DNA of 64,000 nucleotides. It comes from Citrus sinensis. Its lineage: Eukaryota; Streptophyta; Magnoliopsida; Sapindales; Rutaceae. The notes under the pieces were generated by a model. It was not told the origin of the DNA, ran no database searches, and saw only the letters and a program-made list of their open reading frames with translations. The stretch lies in assembly GCF_022201045.2 (NCBI RefSeq), contig NC_068558.1, positions 13,979,501-14,043,500 on the forward strand, given 5' to 3'. This document shows, one piece after another, positions 21,963-30,938 of this stretch (position 1 is the stretch's first letter; each line of letters opens with the position of its first letter). Both the position numbers and the translations under genes were made by a program.

Positions 21963-22520
21963 ATGGATAGAAACGAGATTCTAGCAAAGCTTCACAAGCG
22001 ATTCCCTTCACTTCCTCAGAATACCCTCCTTACGATCTATAAAGCTCGGTCCGAACGCATGCGATTACTCATGAGGCATAACATACCTGCAGACATCCGT
22101 TGGTTAATCGAGGCTAAATTACGATTGGCAGGTGAGTTACCTCCTAAATTTATTGCATACATGCCTGGTTGTGGTAAAGGAAATTATGCAAGAAAACGAC
22201 GAGCTCGAAGAATTTCTGTTGCTTGTCATAAGTGTGCCAGAATGAGTTGCGATAGAAACCCATGTTCTTTAGGAATGGTGTCTGATAACAGAGAAGATAA
22301 GATTCAATTCATTAGGGATGGCTTGAATAAGGAGTCATTGGATGATATCCTTCTGTCTCTTGAAACGCATCCCAGTGGATATGTGCAAGGAGCGATTCTC
22401 CAGTTATGGCCATTATTTCAGAAAGAGCATGCACGATATAGTCTCGGGAATCTGACTATAAACGACCCTGTTTGCCAGTTTATAAGAAAACTGGTTAGGA
22501 AGCCTATCCTCGACCCATAG
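21963..22520 (+). CDS. Accessory ORF 2: cysteine-rich basic protein, carlavirus-CRP-like C4 zinc-finger candidate
   Basis: ATG at 21963, 185 residues, TAG at 22518. Residues 1-68 are mostly helical in composition. Residues 75-83 form an arginine-rich stretch (YARKRRARR). This is followed by a cysteine cluster C88-x2-C91-x4-C96-x4-C101 and then SLGMVSDN..., ..FIRDGL. The order (basic YAR-RRA stretch, CxxC, then C-x4-C, then a G-x-S-x-N segment and FI..G) matches my memory of the nucleic-acid-binding cysteine-rich proteins of carlaviruses (Pfam Carla_C4). The loop between the two cysteine pairs is shorter here. Those proteins bind nucleic acid, suppress RNA silencing and can enter the nucleus. 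Homology is by eye and unproven. Alternatively it is an independent zinc-binding protein replacing the nucleocapsid knuckle missing from this gag. The frame is intact. Confidence 0.6.
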   Translation: MDRNEILAKLHKRFPSLPQNTLLTIYKARSERMRLLMRHNIPADIRWLIEAKLRLAGELPPKFIAYMPGCGKGNYARKRRARRISVACHKCARMSCDRNPCSLGMVSDNREDKIQFIRDGLNKESLDDILLSLETHPSGYVQGAILQLWPLFQKEHARYSLGNLTINDPVCQFIRKLVRKPILDP

Positions 22521-22843
22521 AGGGCGTTCAAGCCGTTTCTGGACGTAAAACCAGAGGAAGATGTGAGCCACAGTCGCAACTACGTGTAAATATGCTTTTA
22601 CTTTACTGTTATTTTATTTCATTTCACTGTTGTTTTATTGTTTGCATTATTGTCTTTAATAATTTTATTACTGTTTGCTTTTTCCTTTTTACTGTTTCCT
22701 TTTTGACTCGCGAGCCATGTGCTTCACACGTTATTTGACACTGACATGTTACCTCATTCACAGCTGTGACCCACTATCACCAAGACTCTTAAATGTGATT
22801 TCTTTTGTCAAACACTCACAAATTGTTTTTGAGAAATATTCCA
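22521..22843 (+). other. Spacer between accessory ORFs 2 and 3
   Basis: T-rich, 323 bp, no convincing ORF. An open frame begins with TTG at 22805 in frame with the LOG ORF, but the first ATG is at 22844. The spacer may hold a promoter or splice acceptor for the downstream frame; none is clear. Confidence 0.4.
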
Positions 22844-23512
22844 ATGGCAGCTACTCCCAATAGACAATTCAAGAACATTTGTGTGCTTTCTGGATTTACC
22901 TATGGCAAACATAAAGAGTTCGTGGAGGCAGCCATAGATCTTGGTCGAAGTATAGCAGCGAGAAAATTACACTTAGTGTATGGAGGAGGTAACCGAGGGT
23001 TATCAAAAATGGTCTCAGAAGCAGCTTTTATCAGAGGAAGTCAAGTGTTAGGCATCATCCCAAGAGTCCTAAAACCATTGGGCAGTTCGTCTGACTCATC
23101 AACTGGAGAAGAGTTAGTCGTCTCAGGTATGCAAGAAAGAATAACTGAAATGCTTAATCATGCTGATGCTTTTATTTTCCTTCCAGGAGATCTTGCAACA
23201 CTAGAGGCACTTATGACACTAGCATCTTGGGCCCATCTGCACATCCACCAGAAACCCATCGGTTTGTTAAATGTCAATAACTTTTATGATGGCTTTATCG
23301 CATTTCTTAACCATGCAATAAAAAACTATTTCATTCCTTCTAATGTGAAAAAACTCTTTATTTGTGCTCACACTGCTAATGAGCTACTTGATATGTTACA
23401 AGCTTATAAACCGGAGCCAGACCCCTGGACCTTTGTGTTGGAGCGACCAAATAATGATGGTAACAGTAGCCGCAGTAAGAAGTACAAATTAGATTTAACT
23501 CTCCGCCTGTAA
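22844..23512 (+). CDS. Accessory ORF 3: LOG-family (LONELY GUY) cytokinin riboside 5'-monophosphate phosphoribohydrolase homologue
   Basis: ATG at 22844, 222 residues, about the length of plant LOG enzymes and intronless, as expected for retro-captured cDNA. Residues 10-215 align by eye over the whole LOG fold: FKNICVLSGFTYG, then LVYGGGNRGL (44-53), VLGIIPRVL (68-76), MQERITEM (96-103, keeping the catalytic Arg99), ADAFIFLPG (107-115), WAHLHIHQKPIGLLNV (129-144). LOG enzymes release active cytokinin base from its ribotide. However, the hallmark PGGxGTxxE is here PGDLATLEA (114-122), changing two glycines and the catalytic Glu (now Ala122). Ribohydrolase activity is therefore doubtful; it could bind nucleotides or act on LOG dimers. 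The frame is open and lies inside a young element, so it moves with it. The family call is firm; function is not. Confidence 0.88.
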   Translation: MAATPNRQFKNICVLSGFTYGKHKEFVEAAIDLGRSIAARKLHLVYGGGNRGLSKMVSEAAFIRGSQVLGIIPRVLKPLGSSSDSSTGEELVVSGMQERITEMLNHADAFIFLPGDLATLEALMTLASWAHLHIHQKPIGLLNVNNFYDGFIAFLNHAIKNYFIPSNVKKLFICAHTANELLDMLQAYKPEPDPWTFVLERPNNDGNSSRSKKYKLDLTLRL

Positions 23513-25396
23513 ATATTTTCTTCTGTGTTTGCACCACCTAGGTGATGTCTTCTAAACTCTACTTCTTTCATTTCAAACATTGAGGACAATGTTTCGTTCT
23601 GGTTGGGGGGAGGGAATAGTCGACAATTGTGGAATTTTGGTTAAGTTTTTACTAATTTTTGTTGTAGAAACTAACTGTTGCTAACTTTTTGTGTTGAAGA
23701 TGGCTGAATATGGAGTGTAGTGACTCTAAAAACGCATCTTCATCGTTTATAAAAAAAAAAAAAATTCAGACATTTTCTTTTTCTTTATTATGTGTTTATG
23801 TTTATTTTTCTTCTTTAATTTCTTCTCTATAAATATACATTTTCCAACTTTTGAGTCAAAGATGGCTGAATATGGAGTGTAGTTCCTCTAGAAACGCATC
23901 TTCTTTTAAAAAAAAAAAATCATTTTCGTTTTCTATCATTTTCATTTTCACATTTCTGCATGCATATTTTCCTTTCATGTTTAGAATAGGTTGGGGGGTA
24001 GAATGATGTTTAAAAAAAAAATGTGTGATTTGTTTTAACATTGGATGACATGATTAATTTCAAATTTTAGTATTTGTATTATCTTTGGTCTTAAGTGATG
24101 TTACGCTATGTTTGCTACTTTACATGTTGATGTCGGAGACAAATGTGAGTTGCTTGAAGGAATGAACATGTCATAATAAGTACCAAGTGAGTTTTTGAGC
24201 CTATTATTTTTTTTGGAGAATAACCCTTTTGCCCACTCTTTATACAGCTTAGCAGTTTATTATTTTATACACGATCTCTAAATTACTTTTGAGTTAACCC
24301 TTAAAAAAAAATTGTAAAATAAAAAAAAAAAAGAAAAAAGAAAAAGAAAAAAGAGTGTGTTGCTACATTTGGAGGCCCATCTAACTAGTAGATATGGAAG
24401 ATTATTTAGAGCCCTAAAAGACGATGGAGAGGCCATCTTTGATCCGTTTGAGCCTTTCAAGCCATCCCTTTTATTTAATATCCATAGTTAACCCTTTTGA
24501 GCCTTTAAAAAAAAAAAAAAACTTTTCTTTGTCAACTTATCATCTTGACCCACTCCGATTTGAAGTATTACCCGATATCTTATAAGTTCCATCACCTATT
24601 TATGTTTGAGAAAATGTAAATAATTATTTTGTTCAGTGAAGTTATGCCAAATAAAAGCAAAAAAAAAAAGCAAAAAAAAAAACAAAAACAAAAACAAAAA
24701 CAAAAGTTGTTGTTTCAAAAGAATAAAAATAGGTGAAATCCACCTTGCAACTTCCAAAAAAAAAAAAAAAAAAAAATTCTCTGCATTTTTCTCAAACATA
24801 CACTTTGTTTTCCTTATTTTCCTTCTTTGTTAGCCATGTCCCTAGCCTACGTTTCGTCCTAATAAAAGTCCTTCTTGATTTTAGGGAACTATAGTTTGAA
24901 GTAGAAGCTAGTTATATGGGCTAAAAAGATGTAGTGATGCATAATTAAAAAAAAAAAAGATAAATAAAGTGGGTTGACTAACATTTTATTTGACTTGAGA
25001 TCGTATTATTTCTAAGCTGAGGGCATATTTATTTCATCTTGGTGAGAGCATGTGATATCACTTCTTTATTATTTTCTCTCTCAATTACCATTCATTGGAG
25101 TGACTATTTTTATTGGGATTAATTTATTTGTGAGAGTGTCACTACTTCCAGTGAGATTTTGGGGTTTGACATGTCATTCTTGAGAGTAGCTAAAACAAAG
25201 TCTACTGGGCTAATTCATGTGGATGGTTGATGTGGGTGTGATGTTGCTTTAGACTGGAGATAATGCTTATACTTTTATTTGATTGCTATCATTAATCTGA
25301 TGGAATAAATACGAGTGTTTCTATTAAAACAAAAAAAAAAATATTTTGAATTTGAATTTTGTTTTCGCTTTATTTGCTAGGGACTAGCAATAAGCT
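23513..25396 (+). other. Noncoding 3' spacer of the element
   Basis: About 1.9 kb rich in A- and T-runs, with many small low-complexity frames and no protein resemblance. It contains two 44-bp copies of a repeat (23698-23741 and 23860-23903, beginning agatggctgaatatggagtg). It also has two internal copies of the 10-mer ggttgggggg (23601-23610 and 23989-23998) that is found at the functional polypurine tract. The acattgaggacaatgttt segment near 23577 resembles what often precedes the polypurine tract in Athila/Tat elements, so this spacer may have grown by duplicating the original 3' end. Confidence 0.6.
23698..23903 (+). repeat. Direct 44-bp repeat, two copies
   Basis: Copies at 23698-23741 and 23860-23903, 162 bp apart, differ at about four positions. 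Each follows T-rich DNA and ends in aacgcatcttc. Function unknown. Confidence 0.75.
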
Positions 25397-25408
25397 GGTT
25401 GGGGGGTG
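25397..25408 (+). other. Polypurine tract (plus-strand primer)
   Basis: GGTTGGGGGGTG lies directly against the TG of the 3' LTR. The G-run interrupted by TT is the usual form in Athila/Tat elements. Confidence 0.8.
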
Positions 25409-26625
25409 TGTTGAGTGTTAGAAAATGCATATTTATAAAGGAGAAAACCGTCATTTTACATTTTAAGTCTTACTAACAACCCTTACTTTTATATATTTAA
25501 CCTTCTTGTGATTTAATTACATGTGTTTTATTTTAATTAAGTATTTTATGTATTTTAGGGGCATTATAGTCATTTCACAATAAAGGAGAGATCAGACGGC
25601 AAAACAGACATCACTTTTGAACTCAGGACGGTCGAAAACCTTAGGAGGAGCATAAAAGGAAAAATGGCACTATTCACATGTACGGTACTATTCACGTGTA
25701 AGCATATCAGTGGACAAAAAATCTCGCGTACGGTGCATGCATCACACAGGATTATTTTCAACCAAACCGCGTTACTGTTCAAAGTCGGGTCAAACAGTGT
25801 TACTGTTCATCCGCGTGGTCAAACCGTGGACTGTTGACTGATGACGTGGCGCAATCCTGAGCGTCCAAACTGTTTTTAATTCGATGGCCATGATTTACTC
25901 CATGTATCTATAAAAAGGGGGCCTCCCCCCCCTAATTTGATATCTCTGAATCCATTTTTGGGATCCATTTTCTGTAATTCCCTCTCCATCTTGTATTTTC
26001 TTCGTATTTTAATAAATTCCCATTTTGCCCCTAGTTCAACTATGAGTGGCTAATTTTCTTTCAAGCTTGGGTTGAAGGTGAAGTCTCAACATGTGTCATG
26101 GGCTTAATTTGGTAAATTTATTTTCTCTTCCCCTCTAATTTTTGTGGATGTTTTGACTTCTCGTCGACAAATAATAATAGTCTTGTCTAGATACCGCCTT
26201 GGTTACACCGACTCTCTAGTATAAGGTTATTATTATTTGGCACGATAAGCCCTTAGCACCATATTGATTAGAGCGTGGTTCATGAGGTGTGGATTCCCCC
26301 CTCATGATTTAATTGGCATTAATACGGATTATTTAGCCCATGATGCATGTTGATACGGATCCAGATACCCAAGTACGTCATTTCAATAGAATTCTCTTCA
26401 ATTTCTTCTCGCCATTTCAATACCAATTTTAGAATTTATTCTCGCCATTTTAATTTAAGTTGTAGCATATTTCAAATCATTTCCACCATAATTCCAACCA
26501 CCCATTTACAAAATTAATTCTATATATAATTAAAATCCACCTACTCGTGGGATCGACACTCGTCACCATTGATCTACACTACAACAGATTCGTGCGCTTG
26601 CGAGTACATTAAAATTTGCACAACA
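25409..26625 (+). repeat. 3' LTR of the LOG-bearing element
   Basis: 1217 bp, same length as the 5' LTR, TGTTG...CAACA, followed by the GCCAC duplication at 26626-26630. Its TATA box could drive transcription into downstream DNA toward the dioxygenase array. Confidence 0.92.
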
Positions 26626-26630
26626 GCCAC
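26626..26630. repeat. Target-site duplication (GCCAC), right copy
   Basis: Matches 14487-14491 exactly. Confidence 0.92.
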
Positions 26631-27039
26631 GAGTTGGTTCTGGGGTGGGCAAAAAAGTTCGGGCTGGCCCAGACCAGACCCGTAGGCTTTGGCCCGGGCC
26701 TCCCACATAAGGGCCTGGACACAGGTTAAAAAAAAGCCCTGGCGAGGTCAAGGCCCACTTTTTTAAAAAATAAATTTATAAATTAGAATAATAAATAAAA
26801 ATTGAAAAAATAATAGAAAAATAAAAAAGAAAACTTAACTTCTTAATTCATATATAAATAATGATTCAAAAAAGTTAAAATTATAATACTAAACTCTCTT
26901 ATGCGTTAATTAATTAAGAGAATATTTAAATTAGAGAATCCAATATTAAAAAGTTAAATATCTAAACTTTTATTTGCTTTATTTATTATTTTCTTTTAAA
27001 ATATTCATTTTCTTTAATTTATTGTTAATTATAACAAAA
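26631..27039. other. GGCCCG-rich left arm of a possible hAT-like non-autonomous element
   Basis: 26640-26760 is rich in gggctggccc / ggcccgggcc motifs, followed by AT-rich DNA. Related cggg-rich words recur in the opposite sense at about 28596-28620 beyond the LTR at 27040-28532, suggesting one small element split by that LTR. Such G/C-rich subterminal regions occur in hAT-type MITEs. Ends and duplication were not resolved. Confidence 0.3.
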
Positions 27040-28532
27040 TGTTGATTTGGTAGTGTCGTTAAGGTGCACCAAATTTAAAACCTTACCACTAATATAAATA
27101 ATTAGTACAGAGCGAGTAAGAATCGATCCCACAAAGACTATGTAGTTATATTTATTATCAACTCTAAAGCAAGATTTAAAATAAAATAATAGTAGTAATA
27201 ATAATATAAATTAATCTAACTAAAGAAAATGCCAATTATAAATAAAAAGGGGGTTTATGAATTTTTTACTAAATAGTAAGAAGTAAAGAAATTAAAACTA
27301 CGAACAAGAATTTAATAAAAACTCTAATTAAAGGAGAAAGAAATAATAATGATGAAAACTTTGGTTAAAAGATCATTCGCCACTACTAAACATGCACATA
27401 ATATATCAATTCTATTATCTATTTATATTGAAACTATCAACCGTAGACAACAATAAGCTCTGTTAGTCTCAATATTTCCTTAGTGTGTCGTTAGACAAAA
27501 TAAGCTCTTCACCTACTCTAACCATTAAATAATTTAAAACAAGCTCTTTAAATTTAAGATAATGGAAGCATCAAACAAAGAAAGATATTAGGTTGATCTA
27601 GGCAATAAACACACAAGCTCGGATTATTTAATCTAAGTTATGTTCTTCAATTGAAATCACTAATTCCAACCTGCTACTAATGATTAAAATATCAAGACAA
27701 TTACGGATCAAGAATTTTAATCTAGCAATAAAATTTATTCAAGTCCTATCTAATTGGCCACCCAAATAAAACAAGAATAAACCATTAACATTAATTATAG
27801 AAGAACATAAACAATCTCAATTAAATAAATTGAATGATATAATTTAAATTTAATTGCATAGCATGTTTAGGGTTTTGAATTCACCCTCAACCAAATAAAA
27901 ATCTAGCCTAACATAATTGAATTAGAAATAAGAGAATTGACAAAATCAATCATGAAAATTAATTCAAGCGGCTGCCTTTTTCTTCAATTAAATTCCGGCT
28001 GCTGATATTTTTCTTCTCCTCTTGCTGCCGAATTGGATCTGCCCTCCTCCTTTTATTCAAAAGCAAAACTCCCTTTTATATTGCTTGGCCACCTAATCCT
28101 ATTGTGATTCTAATAACTAAACTAACTTTTACAAGTTAAAGCCCTAAGCTTGCCACGTAATTGAAAACAATAAAAGCCAAAAGCTATTGATTTCCTTCAT
28201 TTATTCTACTTTGACTTTCCATTCAAAAGCTTAATTAAAAGCTTTGTTTTATGTGCTGCCCATTTTAGCTTTAACCTTCTTCTTTGTTTGCACGAACATG
28301 GAGAATTCAATTTATTGGCTTCGGTTTCTTCAAACAGAATTTCTTGCACATCTCCTTAATTACTTCCACAAATTGATTTGATCTTCAATGTTATCCAATC
28401 GTTATTCTTTACGTACTTTTCATCCATAATCTCTAATTAATTTCCTATGCAATAAAATAATTCAATTAATTAAAAATAACTAATAATTATATAATTATGA
28501 GTAAAATATGTATATATAAATTATGCTCATCA
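27040..28532 (-). repeat. Probable solo LTR, reverse orientation
   Basis: On the minus strand it begins TGATGAGCATAATTT (from 28532) and ends ...CAAATCAACA (27040), with TG...CA ends. Near its 3' end it has the gtgggatcgattcttactcg-type segment also seen before the end of the LTR at 14492-15708. There is no primer site, coding region or second LTR. Flanking 5-mers do not match, so any target duplication has decayed. Confidence 0.5.
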
Positions 28533-28690
28533 TGATTATTAACTCATTTCAAATTTACAAAAATTTTAAAAAAAATTAAAGAATAGATGAAACCCTAGCC
28601 TGAGCCCGACTCAAGCCCGTTCCTTATGTTTATCCTACAGTGGGTTTTGGCCTGGACTTAGAAAATAATTTCTTTACACCTCTATGTTTA
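28533..28690. other. Right arm of the interrupted GGCCCG-rich element
   Basis: Contains agcctgagcccgactcaagc and related motifs resembling the inverse of 26640-26720. It abuts the broken start of dioxygenase copy B. Confidence 0.25.
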
Positions 28691-29761
28691 TCGGAGGAAC
28701 AAAAGCTTGATTGGGCTTACACTTTCATCATGAACACACTTCCAACCCATCTGAGGTAACCACACTTATTTTCTAAGCTCCCTCTTTCCCCTCAGGTCTA
28801 AAACACTCTTCCTCTCCGTCTGATGGTGATCATGCAGTTTTAGTCTGGATTGAGTCCTTGATTTTGATTTGCGAACAATGAGTACATATCTAACCTTCTA
28901 ATGTTGCATCTTCTTTTTCTTGTAGAGACACCTTAATTGGAAGTTTACTCAATGAAGTTAGAACCTTTAGCCATGAATCCGATATCGCAAATGGGAAAAG
29001 TTTAAATATCAAAGATCAAGAATTGACGGATTTCTCTGAAAATGCAATGCAAACAGTAAGAATGAACTATTACCCTCAGTGTCCATAGCCAGAGAAGGTT
29101 ATAGGCCTCACACCTCATTCTGATGGCTCTACTCTTACAATTCTACTACAAGTTTGTGAAGTAGAAGGTCTGTAGATAAAGAAGGATGGAAAGTGGACTC
29201 CCGTTATCCTACTTCGTAATGCTTCCATTGTCAATATCGGAGACATGTTTGAGGTATTAACTATAGTATATTACCTTAGCTTAGGCATTTACATTTATGA
29301 CTTATCATGCATCACAATATCAGAATACAGTTTTTAGGTGATTCGTAATAGGAGAAGCAATATAACTAAATTACCCTTCAAAGGCTTGTTTTGACTGTTC
29401 GTTTTTCAAACTCCCTGAACTGTTGGCAAGAACGGTGCAATTTGAGCCTCAAGTTCAAGAATACTAATTTAGTAATTAACAATTGAAGAACGGATATGTG
29501 ATAACTCATATGCTTTTAGAATTTTACATTGCGGTGTATAAACCAATGGGAAATACCGTAGCATCACAAGAAAGAATTTCCATCAGCACATTTTACAAAG
29601 CGAGATATGAAGAACACCCAGCATCCAGTTTGATCTCTGAAGAAACACCCGCGTTGTTTAGAAGAGTGACAGTTGAAGAATATCTCAGGGGCCGATTTGC
29701 TCGTGTGCTTAGGGAAAAGTCTTGCCTGGATGTCCTGAGAATTCAACATGGTCAAGGCTAG
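28691..29761 (+). pseudogene. SRG1-like dioxygenase, copy B (5'-truncated)
   Basis: Homology starts abruptly inside exon 2 ([11 protein letters not shown]) and continues through exon 3 (from 28926) and exon 4 to TAG at 29759-29761. Exon 1 and most of exon 2 are missing. Exon 3 has an early frameshift and TAG codons where siblings have Gln (in CPQPEK and LQIKKD). Exon 4 joins the NGxYRSI segment directly to the ERLSI segment, removing about 30 bases that encode the second iron-ligand His. It retains the HSD part of the site. It is a dead copy. Confidence 0.85.
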
Positions 29762-29972
29762 TACAAGTTTATCTGGACAGTGGCTAATAAAAGCGTGAGC
29801 AACTGGAAAGAAGAAATAAGTTCTATTATTGTAACCTGCTGCTTAGGTCATAGTGTTTGTGACACATTAATGTAAATTATATTACGTGAAATAATGAACA
29901 GACAATGTATAGAACAGGATGATCTGGAGTCAAAAGGCAAACCAGGTGAGGGCTCGCTGGTTATTACTATTA

Positions 29973-30631
29973 GGTTATGTTTGGGAGTTAGGATTATGTG
30001 TAGGATTGGAATAATTATTGAGATAAAATATTAATACCATGTTTGGCATGCTCACTTGGATTGAACTAATAGAATAAATTTAAAATTTAATCCTAAATTA
30101 ATGGGATTGCTAATCCTAATTTTCATGTGGGTTTAGTTGGGACTAGATAATATCAAGAAAAATATTTGTCCATTTATAATGTCTTCCATAATTTATTAAA
30201 CCATTTTATTTATAACTTAAAAATTATTTATTTATTATTTTTAATTAAGTAATTTATTTTTATTAATGATTTACTTAAAAGTTATTAATTAATTTATTAT
30301 TTGAATAACTTTATTTATTTTATTTAATGAAATGATATATCTCATTTGAAATAACCTATAATTTAAATAATTTATACTTCTTTATTTGTGTACGTATATA
30401 TTTCTTATTAGTTTTATTTTTAATTAATTATATTATTTCTTGTTAAGTATCTATAAATAGTTGATATTTAAATTCAAATATTAATGTAAATATTATTTAA
30501 TTTTATGTAAATTTAATTTAGCATAATCCAATCCAATACCATACCAAACATAAGTCAGCACTATATATAATCTAATATAATTTAATCTATTTTAATTTAG
30601 TTCAATTTAATCCTGCGTGCCAAACATGACC
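29973..30631. mobile_element. Tourist-like (PIF/Harbinger) MITE
   Basis: Left end GGTTATGTTTGG; right end, reverse-complemented, GGTCATGTTTGG; both flanked by TTA (29970-29972 and 30632-30634), the PIF/Harbinger target duplication. Both arms continue into imperfect aggatta / ggattaaa inverted sequence, and a second inverted pair (accatgtttggcatg near 30037 and ataccaaacataag near 30541) lies inside. 659 bp, AT-rich, no coding capacity. It lies between dioxygenase copies B and C. Confidence 0.72.
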
Positions 30632-30938
30632 TTAGGTGTAAGGTAACATGGGAATTACAAATAATTAATTGACTAGCTAATTTGTTGCTTCTGATTATCA
30701 ATAATTGTCTTTCTTTCTCGTGCCCATATTTTACTATCATTTTGAATGGTCCCCTTGAAGTAATCCAGATCAGCCATTTGCATAAAAATATATGATGAAT
30801 GGTTAGGCGGAGGGTGCTGATTTGTTAGAAAATAATTCTTTTTAACTCTTGCGATTGTCTGCAGTCTGCACCCTGCACTCTTCTCCTATAACCAATACAA
30901 AAGCTGTAGCAATCTTGAGAGGATTTTTGGAATAAAAG

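Larger units (their letters stand above)
14492..26625 (+). mobile_element. Young Athila-type Ty3/gypsy LTR retrotransposon with three accessory ORFs, including a LOG homologue
   Basis: Complete element of 12,134 bp: 5' LTR 14492-15708, tRNA-Asp primer site 15715-15732, gag from 16085, pol to 21472, accessory frames at 21588, 21963 and 22844, a noncoding 3' spacer, a polypurine tract and the 3' LTR 25409-26625. LTRs are the same length and differ at about seven positions by eye (around 0.6%). At 1.3e-8 substitutions per site per year, a commonly used plant LTR rate, that suggests roughly 0.2 million years. Athila membership rests on the reverse transcriptase and integrase ([25 protein letters not shown]) and the tRNA-Asp primer. 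Only one disabling change is obvious, an in-frame TAA between gag and protease. Confidence 0.9.

Noticed and set aside
22805..22843. N-terminal extension of the LOG frame
   Set aside because: It begins with TTG; the first ATG at 22844 gives the usual LOG-family length.
24596..24833. Lys-rich and Phe-rich frames on both strands
   Set aside because: Produced by A-runs in the retrotransposon 3' spacer; no protein signal.
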